The translations under genes and the position numbers were made by a program. Below are positions 56,501 through 64,000 of a stretch of 64,000 nt of DNA, piece after piece (position 1 is the stretch's first letter; every line of letters starts with the position of its first letter). The DNA comes from Bacteroidales bacterium (GTDB lineage Bacteria; Bacteroidota; Bacteroidia; Bacteroidales; P3): assembly GCA_017451385.1 (NCBI GenBank), contig JAFSPS010000031.1, positions 1 to 64,000 of the forward strand, written 5' to 3'. Below the pieces are notes generated by a model. That model was not told the DNA's origin and searched no databases. It was given only the letters and a program-made list of their open reading frames with translations.

Positions 56501-56656
56501 ATGCTGGGCGGCAGCATACTTCTCCTTTACATAAAGGTCCATAGCTTGGTCATACAAGGCCGACTGACGCATTTCGGGAGTCTGCTTCTGCGCTACAGCC
56601 ACACAGGCATAGACGCATGCAAACAGCATAACAACATAACTAACAAAACGTTGCAT
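53564..56656 (-). CDS. Large tetratricopeptide-repeat protein, exported
   Basis: A 1030-aa protein with signal MQRFVSYVVMLFACVYACVA. Nearly the whole chain is made of TPR units; examples are AAQHLFDRIEASDDAEYYAA, ALAQYKKVKPNELEYGTRGE, DAIAMLEKIDNRNMSLNQAY and AMQKYEQYLQLYPKNVRAKD. The last part (DYWLAKTFILWADIYY) resembles the YfiO/BamD-type TPR ends. The C-terminus is very acidic (HQEEEPEMIIDIDE). It probably scaffolds envelope proteins, perhaps the barrel encoded next to it. Confidence 0.85.
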   Translation of the reverse strand: MQRFVSYVVMLFACVYACVAVAQKQTPEMRQSALYDQAMDLYVKEKYAAAQHLFDRIEASDDAEYYAAVCAVKLNNDDAVARLDDFLGSHASSAHCNMARFYMGNFYYSRNKYDKALAQYKKVKPNELEYGTRGEYNFRMGYCYLLDDKKKDAESCFKQEMGGKSRYSTASLYYYAHLKYDDGAYDIALKHFEKLKEEKNFAHLVPNYIIRIYYYTGRHEEVLAMAPAMLDNPDTYKAYEIAQMVADIYFGQGAYSDALKYYHKAAAGPSADDSDKSLASTVAPSRQACTPQDNFYPMGYSYYKLGQLDSAAFYLQKKTACDDSVAQNALYALGDIYLKQQRKDEARSMFLQSSKMDYNKSIQEEALLCYAKLSCELNKNPYNESIHSFQDYLKRYPATKHRAEVQEIIASLYLTTNNYKDAIAMLEKIDNRNMSLNQAYQRALLNYGVELFNKGRMEDASMRLKKAGEVNADVKVSSDAYYLYGEAQYRLGNKAQALKSIDRFLLSSNAAKSHYYYQGLYTMGYLCMEEKRYDEAYKYFRKIADGGDKAGMDKHQMCDTYNRMGDCRYVMRHYSDAIMLYDHVIELKDADADYAMMQKALAYGAKGDDDNKFRYLQQLFDTYNKSTLRPKALMEMADTYLKLDKNDMAMQKYEQYLQLYPKNVRAKDALLNIGIIYYNAKNDSAALAVFDRVLRQYPETDEARYAMGSVKNIYIEQNRVDDYFAYIKKVAHVSVSDIEKDSTIYLAAEDRYMSGDYASASGALAAYLHKYPNGLFSQKASYYAADSYHRLGQDDKALPYYLMVVAGANGKYSEESLYNAAGIAYDQTDYMLADSLYALLAERSENDANRVVGLLGRLRSNVRLDKNEAIEASAEALLKDEHITTEQREEALISMARVSYKKRDIQQILNRYEPLMTSANGEYSGEACYSRIVAFYNADNVLMAEKEINEYVEVASSDYWLAKTFILWADIYYKVHHNNLQAKQTLQSIIDNYDGDDLREQAKRNLQEIIDSEAADHQEEEPEMIIDIDE

Positions 56657-56682
56657 ACTATCTTTTTTAATACAAATCGTTT

Positions 56683-56714
56683 CAAAAGTAGCGAAAAAGC
56701 CACGTTTCTACAAC
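56683..56714 (-). promoter_or_regulatory. Promoter of the TPR/barrel/folC set
   Basis: On the minus strand TACTTTTG (56690-56683) with GTTG 20 bp upstream (a near match to TTTG). Transcription would start near 56676, leaving a ~20-nt leader before ATG 56656. Confidence 0.6.
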
Positions 56715-56750
56715 CATACTTTCAACGAGTTACAAACAAATGAGTGTCAA

Positions 56751-57695
56751 TTAAGGACAATCCACATAGATAGGCAGGTGGTCGCTGATGCCGCCATGAT
56801 AACGCGGACCTCTGTATGTGCGATATGGCTGCTGCCTCAGATGCATGTCGGTAGGTTCCAACAGGAAGTCAGCCTCAAAAATATCGGCATGACACCGCCA
56901 CGCACTCTCGCCACATACAGCCACTGCATGGTCCAACCGCTGCCATACACCACGAAAGACATAGGTGCCACGATGGGGCGCAACGCTGTCCATTAGCGAG
57001 CAGAAGCGCGGCGACGGCAGCATCTCTCCCACCTCATCGCTCGTAGCGTTGAAATCGCCCATTGCCACCACCAAGGCCGCCGGATGCCTCTCGGCAACAG
57101 AATCCATAGCACGCGACAAACAGCCTGCCACAATCTGCCGCTTTCCCTCCGACCGCTCACCACTACGACGCGACGGCAGATGGCACACAAAACAATAGAC
57201 CGTATCGCCTCCGGGCAGACAGAACGAAACCATCAGTATATCACGCGTGAAAAAGCCTTTGCTGCTGTCCGACACCGAGAAGTACTTGTTCTCCAACAAC
57301 TGTACCAGCCCTTTACGATAGAGCAACGCACAGTCTATGCCTCGTCGGTCGGGCGAGTCACGGTGCACCACCTCGTAGCCTCCCATTGCCATCAGCGTGC
57401 TGCGACACAAGTCGTCCAGCACCCATCGGTTCTCCACCTCCGCCAGCCCCACGACCGCAGGCATCCCCATAGCCACCAGCGTTTTGGCTATTGCATCGCG
57501 CTTAGCGTTGTAGCGCTGCCTCGTCCAGTGGTAGCTACCCGTAGGCGTGAAGCCGTCATCGTTAGTCAGCGTGTCGTTGCGTGTGTCAAAATAGTTCTCA
57601 ACATTCCAGAAAGCTATGCGCGTCTGGCCATTGACAAGCGACGACACCATAATACAAACTATCAAGACGAGAGGCCTGCACAACGAGAGCAGCAT
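56751..57695 (-). CDS. Secreted endonuclease/exonuclease/phosphatase family protein
   Basis: A 314-aa protein of the EEP fold. ATG 57695 gives a proper signal peptide (MLLSLCRPLVLIVCIMVSS, end VNGQ); earlier in-frame ATGs overlap the preceding gene. Catalytic motifs: FWNVENYFDT (metal-binding Asn/Glu), GLAEVENRWVLDDL, HLPSRRSGE, MGDFNATSDE and GISDHLPIYVD. Outside the cytoplasm it may be a nuclease or a phosphatase; the substrate is unknown. It follows the thioredoxin-like gene by 13 bp. Confidence 0.85.
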   Translation of the reverse strand: MLLSLCRPLVLIVCIMVSSLVNGQTRIAFWNVENYFDTRNDTLTNDDGFTPTGSYHWTRQRYNAKRDAIAKTLVAMGMPAVVGLAEVENRWVLDDLCRSTLMAMGGYEVVHRDSPDRRGIDCALLYRKGLVQLLENKYFSVSDSSKGFFTRDILMVSFCLPGGDTVYCFVCHLPSRRSGERSEGKRQIVAGCLSRAMDSVAERHPAALVVAMGDFNATSDEVGEMLPSPRFCSLMDSVAPHRGTYVFRGVWQRLDHAVAVCGESAWRCHADIFEADFLLEPTDMHLRQQPYRTYRGPRYHGGISDHLPIYVDCP

Positions 57696-57708
57696 TCCAA
57701 TCTCTCCC

Positions 57709-59190
57709 CTATCTATCCTTTGCCCCATACTCGTCAAGGAAGAAGCGCGGTTTTGCTGGCGGCTCGTTGCTGCGCCACGGACCACGCATTAGGAATCCCG
57801 TGGCAGGCGATGGCGTTACGCTGTACTGCCGCTCGCCGTTCGGGTTGAGCAAAATGAACGTTGGATACGATGCCACTTTGTAGCGTTGCAGCAAAGCGTA
57901 ATTGCCGTCAAAATGCAGCCACGTCCACTTGTAGTCGGCTCCTCGGCGGCTGTTCTTCAAAGCATGGTACATGGTCTGAAATTCACGGTCGCAATCCACC
58001 GTGACAAAAACCACATTGCTGCTGTCGCCGCATACGCTGTCATGGAAGTGCGCCATCGTTGCCAATTCGGCTTGCGATGCTGCCTCCCCGACCCTGACGA
58101 ATGACAGGTATATCCACTTGCCCTTAAACGACGAGAGCGACACGCGCCGTTTATCTACATCGGGCAACGTGAAGTCGGGCAACACCGAATTGACATCATC
58201 CTCAGCAAACTTCACGAGCAGATTCTCTATCAGCCGCTTATGCTCCTTGAATTTGGAACGTTGGCCTATGGTGGCTATCATTCGTTTAACCTTCTCACTA
58301 CGGAAATAGAACGGACGGTAGTAGGCCTCCGAGAGCGCCTGCAACGCTACCATCTCTCGCACCTGCTCGTTGCGTAGCAGTGGGTCGAGACCAAGGGAAT
58401 CCATCAGGTTGCCCAATGCCTCTCGCTCCACAAACTCAGCCACCTGCCTTTGCGACAGATAACGGCTACCTTTGCTCACACTGTTGCGGAACAAGGTGAG
58501 GAACAGGTGCATATAGTTTTCATCATAGTAAAGTATAGGTTTATCTTTTATCTCCTGCTCGAAAAGCTTGGTTCGCGAGATGAAATGAAACTCGTAACGT
58601 AGGGCGGCGAGACGATAATGCTTATATCGGTTGAAGAACTCGTTTTTCGTGTCGGGTACCAGCTCGTTCACCACCTGCACGAGGGTGTCGAAATAGAGCG
58701 GGTCGGGACGCAGATGGAACTCCAGATGCAAGCGATTAGCATAGATAAAACTATCCACCACGGCATCAAAACGCGAGATAGACACGTTGGGCTCGTCGTC
58801 GGGCAGATTGTTGAACACGAACGGCAAAGCCACAGGGGCAAGGTTGACATTCATCTTCTCGTCGATGGCCCAGTCAAACTCAGGCAAAAACATATCGTAC
58901 GTACGCCCTGGCTCGGCATAGAATGACTGCGAATAGTTCTCTATCTGCACCACTACCAGCATAGGGTAGTTGGAATAGCACTGCAAGCTGAACGTGCCAT
59001 CGCTGCCTATCTCGTCCTCATCCTCCTGCACCTCGCGCATCGTCAGCTGGTCGCTGTAGCGCAACAGCTGCACACGCCGTCCTGCGCCATTCTCCGTGCG
59101 TCCGTTGAAGGTGATATTAGGACGCTGTGCCATTAGCGGAACAAAGAACAGCATGAAGAATGACAAGCAAATATATGTTTTAACACTCAT
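57709..59190 (-). CDS. Exported thioredoxin-fold protein without the CxxC
   Basis: A 493-aa protein with a signal peptide ending PLMAQ. It has an N-terminal beta domain (about 25-130, with YSQSFYAEPGRTYDMFLPEF, as in DUF4369-type TlpA proteins), a helical middle, and a redoxin domain at about 340-480 (LPDFTLPDVDKRRVSLSSFK, GKWIYLSF, ASYPTFILLNPNG). Where redox-active relatives have W-C-x-x-C this protein reads VRVGEAASQAEL, so the catalytic cysteines are gone. It cannot be a disulfide reductase of the usual type; a binding or chaperone role is more likely. Probably one operon with the EEP gene. Confidence 0.82.
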   Translation of the reverse strand: MSVKTYICLSFFMLFFVPLMAQRPNITFNGRTENGAGRRVQLLRYSDQLTMREVQEDEDEIGSDGTFSLQCYSNYPMLVVVQIENYSQSFYAEPGRTYDMFLPEFDWAIDEKMNVNLAPVALPFVFNNLPDDEPNVSISRFDAVVDSFIYANRLHLEFHLRPDPLYFDTLVQVVNELVPDTKNEFFNRYKHYRLAALRYEFHFISRTKLFEQEIKDKPILYYDENYMHLFLTLFRNSVSKGSRYLSQRQVAEFVEREALGNLMDSLGLDPLLRNEQVREMVALQALSEAYYRPFYFRSEKVKRMIATIGQRSKFKEHKRLIENLLVKFAEDDVNSVLPDFTLPDVDKRRVSLSSFKGKWIYLSFVRVGEAASQAELATMAHFHDSVCGDSSNVVFVTVDCDREFQTMYHALKNSRRGADYKWTWLHFDGNYALLQRYKVASYPTFILLNPNGERQYSVTPSPATGFLMRGPWRSNEPPAKPRFFLDEYGAKDR

Positions 59191-59221
59191 AACACAGTTT
59201 TACCATTTCTGTTTAATAATG

Positions 59222-59229
59222 CAAAATTA
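59222..59229 (-). promoter_or_regulatory. -7 box (TAATTTTG) for the thioredoxin-fold/EEP pair
   Basis: On the minus strand TAATTTTG lies 31 bp before ATG 59190. No good -33 element is visible. Confidence 0.45.
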
Positions 59230-59448
59230 ATGATTTATTTTTAATTCCAGCACCGTTTTTATTCTGCATAGGAAACCAACAACGTATGCGTGAGATTATT
59301 TGTCACTGTAAAAAATTACAATCATCACATTGAGTATCGACAAATCTAATTTCAAATATCGACAAACACTCTTTTTTTATTGCTTTTTATGGCATTTATT
59401 GGCAACATAATCCCCTCAAAAAGTCAAGGTATCATTTCAAATATAATC

Positions 59449-59544
59449 AAGTAACTGTTCATAATTGTTATGAATTATAAATAATACAACAATTATACTT
59501 TCAATAATTTATATTATGCAAAACCGTAAATTAATATTGCACTC
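59449..59544 (+). repeat. Copy B of the ~96-bp dispersed AT-rich element
   Basis: AAGTAACTGTTC, ATAATTGTTATG, ACAACAATTATA, TTTATATTATG and GTAAATTAATATTGC appear in the same order as in copy A at 5317-5221 on the other strand. An inverted pair ATAATTGTT / AACAATTAT could form a stem. In copy A the end is a TAAATTTG promoter box; here the same place reads TAATATTG. Confidence 0.6.
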
Positions 59545-59631
59545 TTATTTTTTTTAATACACGAATTACTTTTGTTGATAAACTAAACATAGATACATAA
59601 TTACAAAAAAATTAATTTATTTATCTTTGCA

Positions 59632-59639
59632 AACAATAC
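59632..59639 (+). promoter_or_regulatory. -7 box (TATCTTTG), distal, before the dipeptidase
   Basis: A perfect TAnnTTTG, about 148 bp before ATG 59787, without a clear -33. It may add a second, longer transcript. Confidence 0.45.
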
Positions 59640-59735
59640 AATACTTCAAAAAATAAAAATTTGGGCTTTATACAGAATAAACGGAGGAAATATTTTTGTT
59701 TTCTCCTTTTTCTTTCAAAAATTGAAGATATTTGC

Positions 59736-59743
59736 TACTTTTG
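59736..59743 (+). promoter_or_regulatory. -7 box (TACTTTTG), proximal promoter of the dipeptidase
   Basis: TACTTTTG with TTTC at 59713-59716, 19 bp upstream. Transcription near 59750 would leave a leader of about 37 nt and excludes the in-frame codons upstream as start. Confidence 0.6.
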
Positions 59744-59786
59744 CATCATAAAATATTTTTTTTCTCACAATTCAACAATCACAAAT

Positions 59787-61163
59787 ATGAAAGACGTAAA
59801 GCAATACATCGAGGCCAACAAAGACCGCTTCCTCGAAGAACTCTTCGCCCTTATCCGCATCCCCTCAATCTCGTCAGAGAGTGCCCACAAGGGCGATATG
59901 TTGCGCTGCGCCGAGCAGTGGCAGGCTTTCCTCCTCGAGGCTGGCGCCGACCATGCCGAGGTGATGCCTACCAAAGGCAACCCTGCCGTCTATGGCTACA
60001 AGATGATTGACCCCGCTAAACCTACCGTGCTGGTCTATGGACACTACGACGTGATGCCCGTAGCTCCCCTTGAGGAGTGGAACACCGAACCATTCGAACC
60101 CGTGGTGAAGGACGGCTACATCTGGGCGCGCGGTGCCGACGATGACAAAGGTCAGAGTTTCATGCACGCCAAAGCCTTCGAGTTCATGGTACGCACCGGA
60201 CAGCTGCCATGCAACGTCAAGTTCCTCCTCGAAGGCGAGGAAGAAATCGGCAGCGTAAGCCTCTTCGATTTCCTCGCCGAACACAAGGAGATGCTCAAGG
60301 CTGACATCATACTCGTCAGCGACACCAGCATGATAGCTCAGGACACCCCCAGCATCACCAGCGGCCTGCGCGGCCTCGGCTACTGGGAGGTGGAGGTAAA
60401 GAGCGCCAACCGCGACCTGCACAGCGGCATCTATGGCGGTGCTGTGGCTAACCCCATCAATGTGCTCTGCAAGATGATTGCCGACCTGCACGACGAGAAC
60501 GGACATATCACCATCCCCGGATTCTATGACGACGTGCTGGTCATCAGCGACGAAGAACGCGCCCTTATGGCTCAGGCTCCATTCGACATCGAGAAATACA
60601 AGAAAGACCTCAACATCAAGGATGTTCACGGCGAAAAAGGCTTCTCTACCAACGAGCGTACCGGCATCCGTCCGTGTCTGGACGTTTGCGGCATCTGGGG
60701 TGGCTACACGGGCGAAGGCAGCAAGACGGTGCTTCCCTCGGTGGCTCACGCCAAGATTTCCACACGCCTTGTGGCCAATCAAGAGTACGAGAAGATAGAC
60801 AAGATGTTCATCGACTACTTCACCAAAGCTGCTCCCGACTACGTCACGGTGAAGGTGACTCCCTGTCATGGTGCCGCCGCCTATGTCAGCCCTCTGGAGA
60901 TAGCTGGCTACAAGGCAGCCGAACAGGCCATGACGACCACCTTTGGCAAACGTCCTATCCCGACGCGCAGCGGCGGAAGCATAGGCATCATCACCGGCTT
61001 CGAACGCATACTCGGCATCAAGAGCATCCTCATGGGCTTCGGCCTCGGCAGCGACGCCATCCACGCCCCCAACGAGAACTACCCGCTCTTCAACTTCTTC
61101 AAGGGCATTGAGACTATCCCCTACTTCTACGAAAACTTCGCCCGTCTGATGAGCGAGAAATAA
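59787..61163 (+). CDS. M20 family dipeptidase
   Basis: A 458-aa zinc peptidase of the M20/ArgE/DapE group. Metal-binding motifs: VLVYGHYDVMPV (His), WARGADDDKGQ (bridging Asp) and LLEGEEEIGS (catalytic Glu pair). The dimerisation domain lies at about 205-350, and TRSGGSIGI and GSDAIHAPNENY close the site. It splits dipeptides or related amides in the cytoplasm. ATG 59787 gives MKDVKQYIEANKDRF as in homologues; a frame open further upstream lies in the promoter region. Confidence 0.94.
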   Translation: MKDVKQYIEANKDRFLEELFALIRIPSISSESAHKGDMLRCAEQWQAFLLEAGADHAEVMPTKGNPAVYGYKMIDPAKPTVLVYGHYDVMPVAPLEEWNTEPFEPVVKDGYIWARGADDDKGQSFMHAKAFEFMVRTGQLPCNVKFLLEGEEEIGSVSLFDFLAEHKEMLKADIILVSDTSMIAQDTPSITSGLRGLGYWEVEVKSANRDLHSGIYGGAVANPINVLCKMIADLHDENGHITIPGFYDDVLVISDEERALMAQAPFDIEKYKKDLNIKDVHGEKGFSTNERTGIRPCLDVCGIWGGYTGEGSKTVLPSVAHAKISTRLVANQEYEKIDKMFIDYFTKAAPDYVTVKVTPCHGAAAYVSPLEIAGYKAAEQAMTTTFGKRPIPTRSGGSIGIITGFERILGIKSILMGFGLGSDAIHAPNENYPLFNFFKGIETIPYFYENFARLMSEK

Positions 61164-61186
61164 AAAAAGGATAGTATCCACCAATA

Positions 61187-62290
61187 CTAATGCTTGTTGA
61201 AACAACGCTCGACAGCCGCCACCAAATGGCGGCTGTCATTGTTCCATGACAAGTCTGCGCGTGCCGCCGCCATGCGTGCGTCCCGCTCTTCCGGTGAGAG
61301 GGACTGCCAATGGGTCACAGCGTCGCTGATGCGCTGCGCCAGTGCCGCACCGCTCTCGTCATCCACCAGATAGCCTATGCCATAGCCTTCCACCACGCGG
61401 GCTATCTCTGGAAAACGTGTGGCAAGCATGGGTACGCCAGCAGCAATGAAATCGCCTATGCGGTTGGGCAACGAGTAGTAGTAATTGAGCCCCAGATTGT
61501 CAAGCAGGCATACGCCGAGAGATGCCTGCGGCGTGAGCAGCCGCAGCTCAGCAGGCTCCATGCGTCCGCGGAACTCTATGCGCTCATGCCACGCCTTGCC
61601 GGCAGCATACCGACGCATGGACTCATACTCATCACCCACCCCAACGACAAGGAAACGATAGTCTGGCAGATATTCCATAGCGTCGATAAGACGGTCGATG
61701 CCTCGCCCGATATTGACAGCACCCTGATAGAGGATAACGGGAGGAACCAGCTTCTCGACTTGTGCTGCCGCAGTGTAGCCATCAGGCACATTGCGCACCA
61801 CACCAAAGGCAATGCCGAATCGCCTACTGTAGATGTCAGCAATACTTTGGCATACCGTCACCGCACCATCCACACGAGGCACAATGCAGCCCTCTATCGT
61901 CTCCCACATACGCCTCACGAGCGGACGCCCCACAAGCTCTGGCACCTCAGCAAACATCTCATGGGCATCATAGAACACCCTCATCCCTCGCAGGCGCCCA
62001 CCAAGATAACACGCCATGAGGGTATCGGTATCGTTGGCATAGGCCATATCGAAGCCATGCGTCAGCAAATAGAAAAACAGGCGGATATTATATTCGGCAT
62101 AGAAGAGCGGCCCCTTGCGGAAGAGCAGCCTCATGCGATGCGTAGCATACGGGCGACAAATCGGCATACTGTCTGGCAGCAAACGACCGATAAGCGTTAC
62201 ACTATGCCCTGCCGCCATGAGAGTCTGACAGGCTCGCGCCACACGTTGGTCGGTGACAAGGTCATTGGTGACAGCGACAGCAATACGCAT
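61187..62290 (-). CDS. Family 4 glycosyltransferase
   Basis: A 367-aa GT-B fold enzyme. The N-terminal domain has TNDLVTDQRVARACQTL, FDMAYANDTDTLMACYLGG and VFYDAHEMFAEVPEL; the donor-binding C-terminal domain has VILYQGAVNIGRGIDRLIDA, FRGRMEPAELRLLTPQASLG and PNRIGDFIAAGVPMLATRFPE. It would transfer a sugar from a nucleotide donor to a surface glycan or lipid intermediate. It converges with the dipeptidase gene and has no other glycan genes beside it. Confidence 0.9.
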   Translation of the reverse strand: MRIAVAVTNDLVTDQRVARACQTLMAAGHSVTLIGRLLPDSMPICRPYATHRMRLLFRKGPLFYAEYNIRLFFYLLTHGFDMAYANDTDTLMACYLGGRLRGMRVFYDAHEMFAEVPELVGRPLVRRMWETIEGCIVPRVDGAVTVCQSIADIYSRRFGIAFGVVRNVPDGYTAAAQVEKLVPPVILYQGAVNIGRGIDRLIDAMEYLPDYRFLVVGVGDEYESMRRYAAGKAWHERIEFRGRMEPAELRLLTPQASLGVCLLDNLGLNYYYSLPNRIGDFIAAGVPMLATRFPEIARVVEGYGIGYLVDDESGAALAQRISDAVTHWQSLSPEERDARMAAARADLSWNNDSRHLVAAVERCFNKH

Positions 62291-62536
62291 CAGCAGTTTG
62301 GTTTTGTTCGTTGAGGATTATGGGTATTAAGCCTTACGCTGAATAGATTTACGTTTCTCTATGGCCTATATATACAAAAAAATCTAACGCTCTAATTCAT
62401 AACACTTGATTCATCTCAAAGGCATGTAATTCGTTTTTCATGCCATTCCTTGCTTCTTGGCAACAGAATAAACCAATAATCACACTTTATAAAAAAAGAC
62501 TTACAATCTTTATTAACGAGAAATAATAAAAAAACG

Positions 62537-62544
62537 TACTTTTG
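62537..62544 (+). promoter_or_regulatory. -7 box (TACTTTTG) of priA
   Basis: TACTTTTG lies 39 bp before ATG 62584, with only a poor -33 (TTTA). The rest of the 293-bp gap (62291-62583) between the divergent glycosyltransferase and priA is AT-rich and shows no gene. Confidence 0.6.
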
Positions 62545-62583
62545 CATATCGTTAATTAAACGCCACACACTCTAAGGCTGCTC

Positions 62584-64000
62584 ATGAAAACACTTTTTGT
62601 TGATGTAATTCTGCCACTCCACCTGCCAAGCACTTACACTTATCGTGTGCCGCAAGAGTATAATGACGACATCAAGGTGGGACAACGTGTGGTGGTGCAG
62701 CTGGGAGCCCGAAAGCTCTATTCTGCCGTGGTGCGTCGCATCCATGAGAACGTACCTGCCTACAAAACCAAATATGTGCTGTCGATAATAGACCTCGTCC
62801 CAATAGTCAACGAGCAGCAGATGCTGCTGTGGGAATGGATGGCACGCTACTATATGTGCTATGTAGGCGACGTGATGGCTGTGGCTCTGCCTTCGGCATT
62901 GCGCATAGCCTCCGAATCCGTCGTGGCAGTACACCCCGACTTCTCTGGTGCCATCGACGAGCTCAGCGAGAACGAGCGCAAGGTACTGATGCTCCTCGCC
63001 GAACACGACACCATGACCATTGCCGACCTCTCTCACGCCCTCGGCATCAACAAGATGATGCCCATCATCAACACCATGATAGAAAAGCAGGTGGTAGTGA
63101 TGGATGAGGATATGAAGCAACGCTTCAACCCTCGCACAGCGACGTATCTGACTCTCAACCCAATATATAGCACACCAGAAGCTCAGCGAGACCTCTTCGA
63201 CAAATTAGAACGCAAAAGCAGCACACAGAAACAACTTAACGTGATGTTGCGATTCATTCAACTGAGCCATTTCGGGAAAGAGTCGGTGGCAAAGAAAGTG
63301 CTCACCGACAACAAAGAACTCTCTCCATCGGCCATCAGCACACTGATTAAAAACGAGGTCTTGTTGCAAGAGGAACGCGTACAAAGTCGCCTCAAACAAT
63401 ATGACGACAGCGAACGGCTTTCGCCCGACAGCATTGTGCTCAACCAACTGCAACAGACAGCCTACGAGACGCTGAGCCACGACCAGCACGAGGTAAGCCT
63501 GCTGTATGGTGTCACCTCGTCAGGCAAGACGGAAGTCTATATCCGCATGATATATGACACCCTGCGCAACGGCAAGCAAGCGCTCTTCCTGCTCCCCGAA
63601 ATTGCGCTTACGGCACAACTCATCAATCGTCTGCGTCGCTTCTTCGGCAACAGCGTGGGCATCTACCATTCTCGTTTCAGCGCGTCGCAACGTGCCGAGG
63701 TGTGGCAACGCACAATGAGCGACGACCCCAACGAGCAATACAACGTGCTCATAGGTGCTCGCAGCGCGCTCTTCCTGCCCTTCCGCGACCTCGGACTCGT
63801 AGTGGTGGACGAAGAACACGACCCCTCATACAAACAGACAGAACCTTCACCACGCTATAACGGACGCGATACCGCAATCTACCTCGCCCACATCTGGGGT
63901 GCTCGCACCATACTTGGCTCGGCGACGCCATCCATAGAGTCCTTCTTCAAAGCCTCTACGGGCAAATATGGGTTCGCCAAAATGGACAAACGCTACGGCG
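62584..64000 (+). CDS. priA: Primosomal protein N' (replication restart helicase), cut by window end
   Basis: An open frame of 472 codons runs off the right edge. The N-terminal 3'-end-binding domain begins MKTLFVDVILPLHLPSTYTY and holds VGQRVVVQLGARKLY. After a winged-helix region comes the SF2 helicase with Walker A YGVTSSGKTEVY (K315), LLPEIALTAQLI, GIYHSRFSASQRAEVW, IGARSALFLPF and the DEEH box in VVVDEEHDPSYKQ, then LGSATPSIES. The zinc-binding part and helicase end lie outside the window. PriA restarts stalled forks by loading DnaB. Confidence 0.95.
   Translation, partial: MKTLFVDVILPLHLPSTYTYRVPQEYNDDIKVGQRVVVQLGARKLYSAVVRRIHENVPAYKTKYVLSIIDLVPIVNEQQMLLWEWMARYYMCYVGDVMAVALPSALRIASESVVAVHPDFSGAIDELSENERKVLMLLAEHDTMTIADLSHALGINKMMPIINTMIEKQVVVMDEDMKQRFNPRTATYLTLNPIYSTPEAQRDLFDKLERKSSTQKQLNVMLRFIQLSHFGKESVAKKVLTDNKELSPSAISTLIKNEVLLQEERVQSRLKQYDDSERLSPDSIVLNQLQQTAYETLSHDQHEVSLLYGVTSSGKTEVYIRMIYDTLRNGKQALFLLPEIALTAQLINRLRRFFGNSVGIYHSRFSASQRAEVWQRTMSDDPNEQYNVLIGARSALFLPFRDLGLVVVDEEHDPSYKQTEPSPRYNGRDTAIYLAHIWGARTILGSATPSIESFFKASTGKYGFAKMDKRYG

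Larger units (their letters stand above)
59230..59786. other. Long AT-rich intergenic region between divergent genes
   Basis: No gene is present. It holds a repeated ATCGACAAA (near 59336 and 59359), the dispersed element copy B, and two plus-strand -7 boxes. It is one of the longest non-coding gaps in the window. Confidence 0.6.

Noticed and set aside
57696-57785. Longer N-terminus for the EEP protein
   Set aside because: It overlaps the preceding gene and would bury the signal peptide.
59874-61205. A 443-codon minus-strand frame opposite the dipeptidase
   Set aside because: It is the mirror of a clear M20 peptidase with all metal motifs; the antisense protein is low in motif content and matches no family.
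61310-62314. A 334-codon plus-strand frame across the glycosyltransferase
   Set aside because: The minus-strand GT4 enzyme explains the sequence; the plus frame is rich in His and Arg as shadow frames are.

Overview
The window looks like a chromosomal segment from a member of the Bacteroidales, most likely a Prevotella-type genome. The evidence is the Bacteroidetes promoter consensus (TTTG, about 19 bp, TAnnTTTG) at many gene starts, few Shine-Dalgarno sites, a type IX secretion (T9SS) sorting domain, many SPII lipoproteins with short lipoboxes, a single-chain PurL, a short AtpC, and long outer-membrane barrel and TPR proteins. No rRNA, tRNA or CRISPR array was found. Both window ends cut genes: an IS1595-type transposase at the left and priA at the right.

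Region 1 (1-12.4 kb) is the accessory part. It holds IS1595 remnants, a fused amino-acid ABC transporter whose binding-protein lobes are in an unusual order, and a large Rhs/YD-repeat polymorphic toxin locus on the minus strand. The Rhs locus reads: a small T9SS-sorted partner, a 2020-aa SpvB/FG-GAP/YD-repeat protein ending in an HEYGH metallopeptidase-like tip, and a small lipoprotein. Behind it lies a graveyard of displaced tip fragments alternating with further small lipoproteins. The lipoproteins are the natural candidates for immunity proteins. This is the most interesting system in the window.

Region 2 (12.5-27.5 kb) is mostly housekeeping: AsmA-like protein, a 92-bp tandem repeat, an operon of pyrE, a SUMF1-type protein, hpt and a lipoprotein, an AI-2E-type permease, a NUDIX hydrolase, dprA, an isolated atpDC pair closed by a perfect 48-bp palindrome, a small secreted protein, topB and prmA. 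An AT-rich type II restriction-modification pair (HindVP-like nuclease and C5 methyltransferase) sits between truA and prmA at 27.5-29.6 kb.

Region 3 (30.5-50.3 kb) is mainly plus strand: MATE transporter, outer-membrane barrel with an S41 peptidase, dITP/XTP pyrophosphatase, bifunctional-nuclease-family protein, purine nucleoside phosphorylase, HAD phosphatase, rfbB, acyltransferase, purL, a membrane protein, YgiQ-type radical SAM protein and a 1576-aa exonuclease-RecQ-UvrD fusion.

Region 4 (50.3-64 kb): a minus-strand set of TPR protein, barrel and folC; a secreted EEP-family nuclease with a thioredoxin-fold protein that lacks its CxxC; a long AT-rich regulatory gap carrying a copy of a ~96-bp element also found in the Rhs locus; an M20 dipeptidase; a GT4 glycosyltransferase; and the start of priA.
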